A stretch of DNA of 64,000 nucleotides from Aquiflexum balticum DSM 16537 (lineage in GTDB: Bacteria; Bacteroidota; Bacteroidia; Cytophagales; Cyclobacteriaceae). This document shows positions 62,574-64,000 of this stretch, in pieces; position 1 is the stretch's first letter; the number at the start of each line of letters is the position of its first letter. Both the position numbers and the translations under genes were made by a program. A model generated the notes under the pieces. It was not told the origin of the DNA and ran no database searches. It saw nothing but the letters and a program-made list of their open reading frames with translations. Where the stretch lies: the NCBI RefSeq assembly GCF_900176595.1, contig NZ_LT838813.1, positions 2,560,001 to 2,624,000 on the forward strand. Direction: 5' to 3'.

Positions 62574-64000
62574 TCAGCCTTCCCTTTCTTCCGCCAAGGC
62601 TACTTTCAATTGAAAATAGGAATAGCGGTCGCCAAAATGTTCCTTCAAAGGCTTCAGAAAACCTGACCCCTGTCTTCTGTAAGCCAATCTGATATTGAGC
62701 ATATCATCCTTGGGAAGGAAAACTTCCGGATCAACCATCCCTTTTCGGACCAGATTGCTCAGGTGTTCTTCCACCGTATTGGGGCTCATATTTCTCTCTT
62801 GGGCGATCTGATAGATGTTTTTTCCGTCCTGAAAAAGCTTGTAAGTAAGGTTTTCGGATTGATTGTCCTTGGTGGATTTTGGTTTTAAAGATGTTCTTTT
62901 TTGAATTGGCTCAATATTGTTTTCTTTAACAAATTCCCTGATCAATTTCATAAAATCTTCCCCGTAACTGTTGGCTTTGACCTGGCCTACGCCGGATATG
63001 GTAAGAAAAGATATATCATCAATAGGGAAATAAGTCGCCATTTCTACCAGACTACTGTCTGCAAAAACCACGTAAGGTGGCACATTTTGCTTTTGTGCAA
63101 TCTGAAACCGCAATCTTTTCAACTCATCCAACAAGGCTTCATTGTGGGATGCCTTGGTTTCAGAAACAGGTAAGGATACTTCTTCCATAGGCAACAGAAT
63201 TTTATCTTTGGATTTGAGTTTTTCCCATGCGAAAGTTGTCAACTTAAGCGTAGGAAACTGAGATCCGGCCTCCGTGAGGTACCCTTCCTGCAAGAGTTTG
63301 TCACCCAGTCTTTTCCAAAAATCTTCCGCCCTGTCTTTACCGATTCCATATACAGAAAGCTCCTGGTGGGCATCTTGAACTTTGGAAGATTTGGAACCCC
63401 GTAAAACCAATATTACATATCCCAATCCAAAATTTTCTCCCAATCGGACTACCGAAGAAAGCAGCATCTGTGCAGGAACAGTCATGTCCTGAAGATTGCC
63501 TTTCTGAAAACAGATGTCACAGTTACCGCAATTTCCGGCATGACTTTCTCCAAAATAGTTGAGGAGATATTTTCTTCTGCAAATTCGGCTTTGACAAAAA
63601 TCCTTCATTTTGTCCAGCTTCTGCTGCATGATTTCTGAAAACTCATGATTTTCCGATTGCTCCAGCATCCTTCCCAATGTGATGGCATCACCGCTGCTGA
63701 AAAATAGCAGTGCATCACTGGGAAGTCCGTCCCGGCCTGCCCTGCCCGTTTCCTGATAATAGCCTTCTATATTCTGCGGCATGTTCATATGGACTACGTA
63801 GCGCACATTGGATTTGTCTATGCCCATTCCAAATGCAATAGTGGCCACCATGATTTTGACTTCGTCTTTAATGAAAAGTTCCTGATTCTTTTCCCGATCT
63901 TCTCTAGACAGTCCCGCATGGTAGGGAAGGGCAGAAAGTCCTGCCTCCTGTAGTTTGATGGCAGTCTCCTCTACATTTTTGCGTGAAAGACAGTAAATGA
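62574..64000 (-). CDS. recQ: ATP-dependent DNA helicase RecQ, C-terminal part
   Basis: The 5' end lies beyond the right window edge. The reading frame runs through to 64000 with no stop, so the ATG at 63851 is internal. The visible part holds the end of the helicase core (LSREDREKNQELF, TIAFGMGIDKSNVRYVVHMN, YYQETGRAGRDGLPSDAL). The RQC zinc cysteines follow (CRRKYLLNYF ... CGNCDIC), then the HRDC domain (LRFQIAQKQNVPPYVVFAD). A C-terminal HTH-like segment is present (IYQIAQERNMSPNTVEEHLS). It unwinds DNA in repair and recombination. Confidence 0.95.
   Translation of the reverse strand, partial: IYCLSRKNVEETAIKLQEAGLSALPYHAGLSREDREKNQELFIKDEVKIMVATIAFGMGIDKSNVRYVVHMNMPQNIEGYYQETGRAGRDGLPSDALLFFSSGDAITLGRMLEQSENHEFSEIMQQKLDKMKDFCQSRICRRKYLLNYFGESHAGNCGNCDICFQKGNLQDMTVPAQMLLSSVVRLGENFGLGYVILVLRGSKSSKVQDAHQELSVYGIGKDRAEDFWKRLGDKLLQEGYLTEAGSQFPTLKLTTFAWEKLKSKDKILLPMEEVSLPVSETKASHNEALLDELKRLRFQIAQKQNVPPYVVFADSSLVEMATYFPIDDISFLTISGVGQVKANSYGEDFMKLIREFVKENNIEPIQKRTSLKPKSTKDNQSENLTYKLFQDGKNIYQIAQERNMSPNTVEEHLSNLVRKGMVDPEVFLPKDDMLNIRLAYRRQGSGFLKPLKEHFGDRYSYFQLKVALAEEREG

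Overview
The window looks like a low-GC chromosomal segment of a gliding-type Bacteroidota, most likely order Cytophagales (Cyclobacteriaceae-like). Four things point there: a SusC/SusD polysaccharide utilization locus, a protein with a gliding-motility/type IX secretion C-terminal domain, the Bacteroidota-type three-gene succinate dehydrogenase, and several -7 boxes of the form TAnnTTTG. The genus is inferred from overall protein character only.

Layout. 1-805: 3' end of an rRNA operon (23S tail, 5S, terminator). 1132-10270: housekeeping genes (secreted EEP hydrolase, flavin reductase, sppA, folK, fabD, beta-carbonic anhydrase, DUF393 protein, large gliding/T9SS cargo protein). 10535-13973: succinate dehydrogenase/fumarate reductase operon. 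14164-17114: overlapping operon of a sodium symporter, a GNAT acetyltransferase and a PLP amino-acid racemase. 17187-19428: exported VOC protein and S41 protease. 19597-23010: five-gene operon hemerythrin/RIC-like, ruvX, def, nucleotide pyrophosphatase-like, truncated haemoglobin. 23039-26161: membrane protein, NAD(P)-binding protein, TspO-like protein.

26231-49871: a polysaccharide utilization locus. A LacI regulator reads rightward. Divergently, susC, susD, a GH2 enzyme, a sodium symporter, an FAD oxidoreductase, two GH43/117-like propellers (one internally deleted), a DUF5703 protein, a GH95-like enzyme, a discoidin plus GH9-like protein (frameshifted) and galK all read leftward. A perfect 24-bp palindrome sits in the susC/lacI gap and overlaps the end of a promoter-like box. 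galK, and galM next door, suggest that galactose is a product. No sulfatase is present. 49878-54496: galM, a second LacI regulator, an M28 lipoprotein and cysS, all leftward. 54641-56962: a single-chain EutB-EutC ethanolamine ammonia-lyase carrying an export/lipoprotein signal. 57424-59627: purH and purN. 59957-64000: N-acyl-D-amino-acid deacylase, UbiA prenyltransferase and a RecQ helicase cut by the window edge.

Most promising for novelty: the PUL with its coupled symporter and cytoplasmic-looking FAD oxidoreductase, the apparently exported EutBC fusion, the in-frame deleted propeller, and the tandem GTAC heptads shared by the 23S-5S spacer and the cysS leader.
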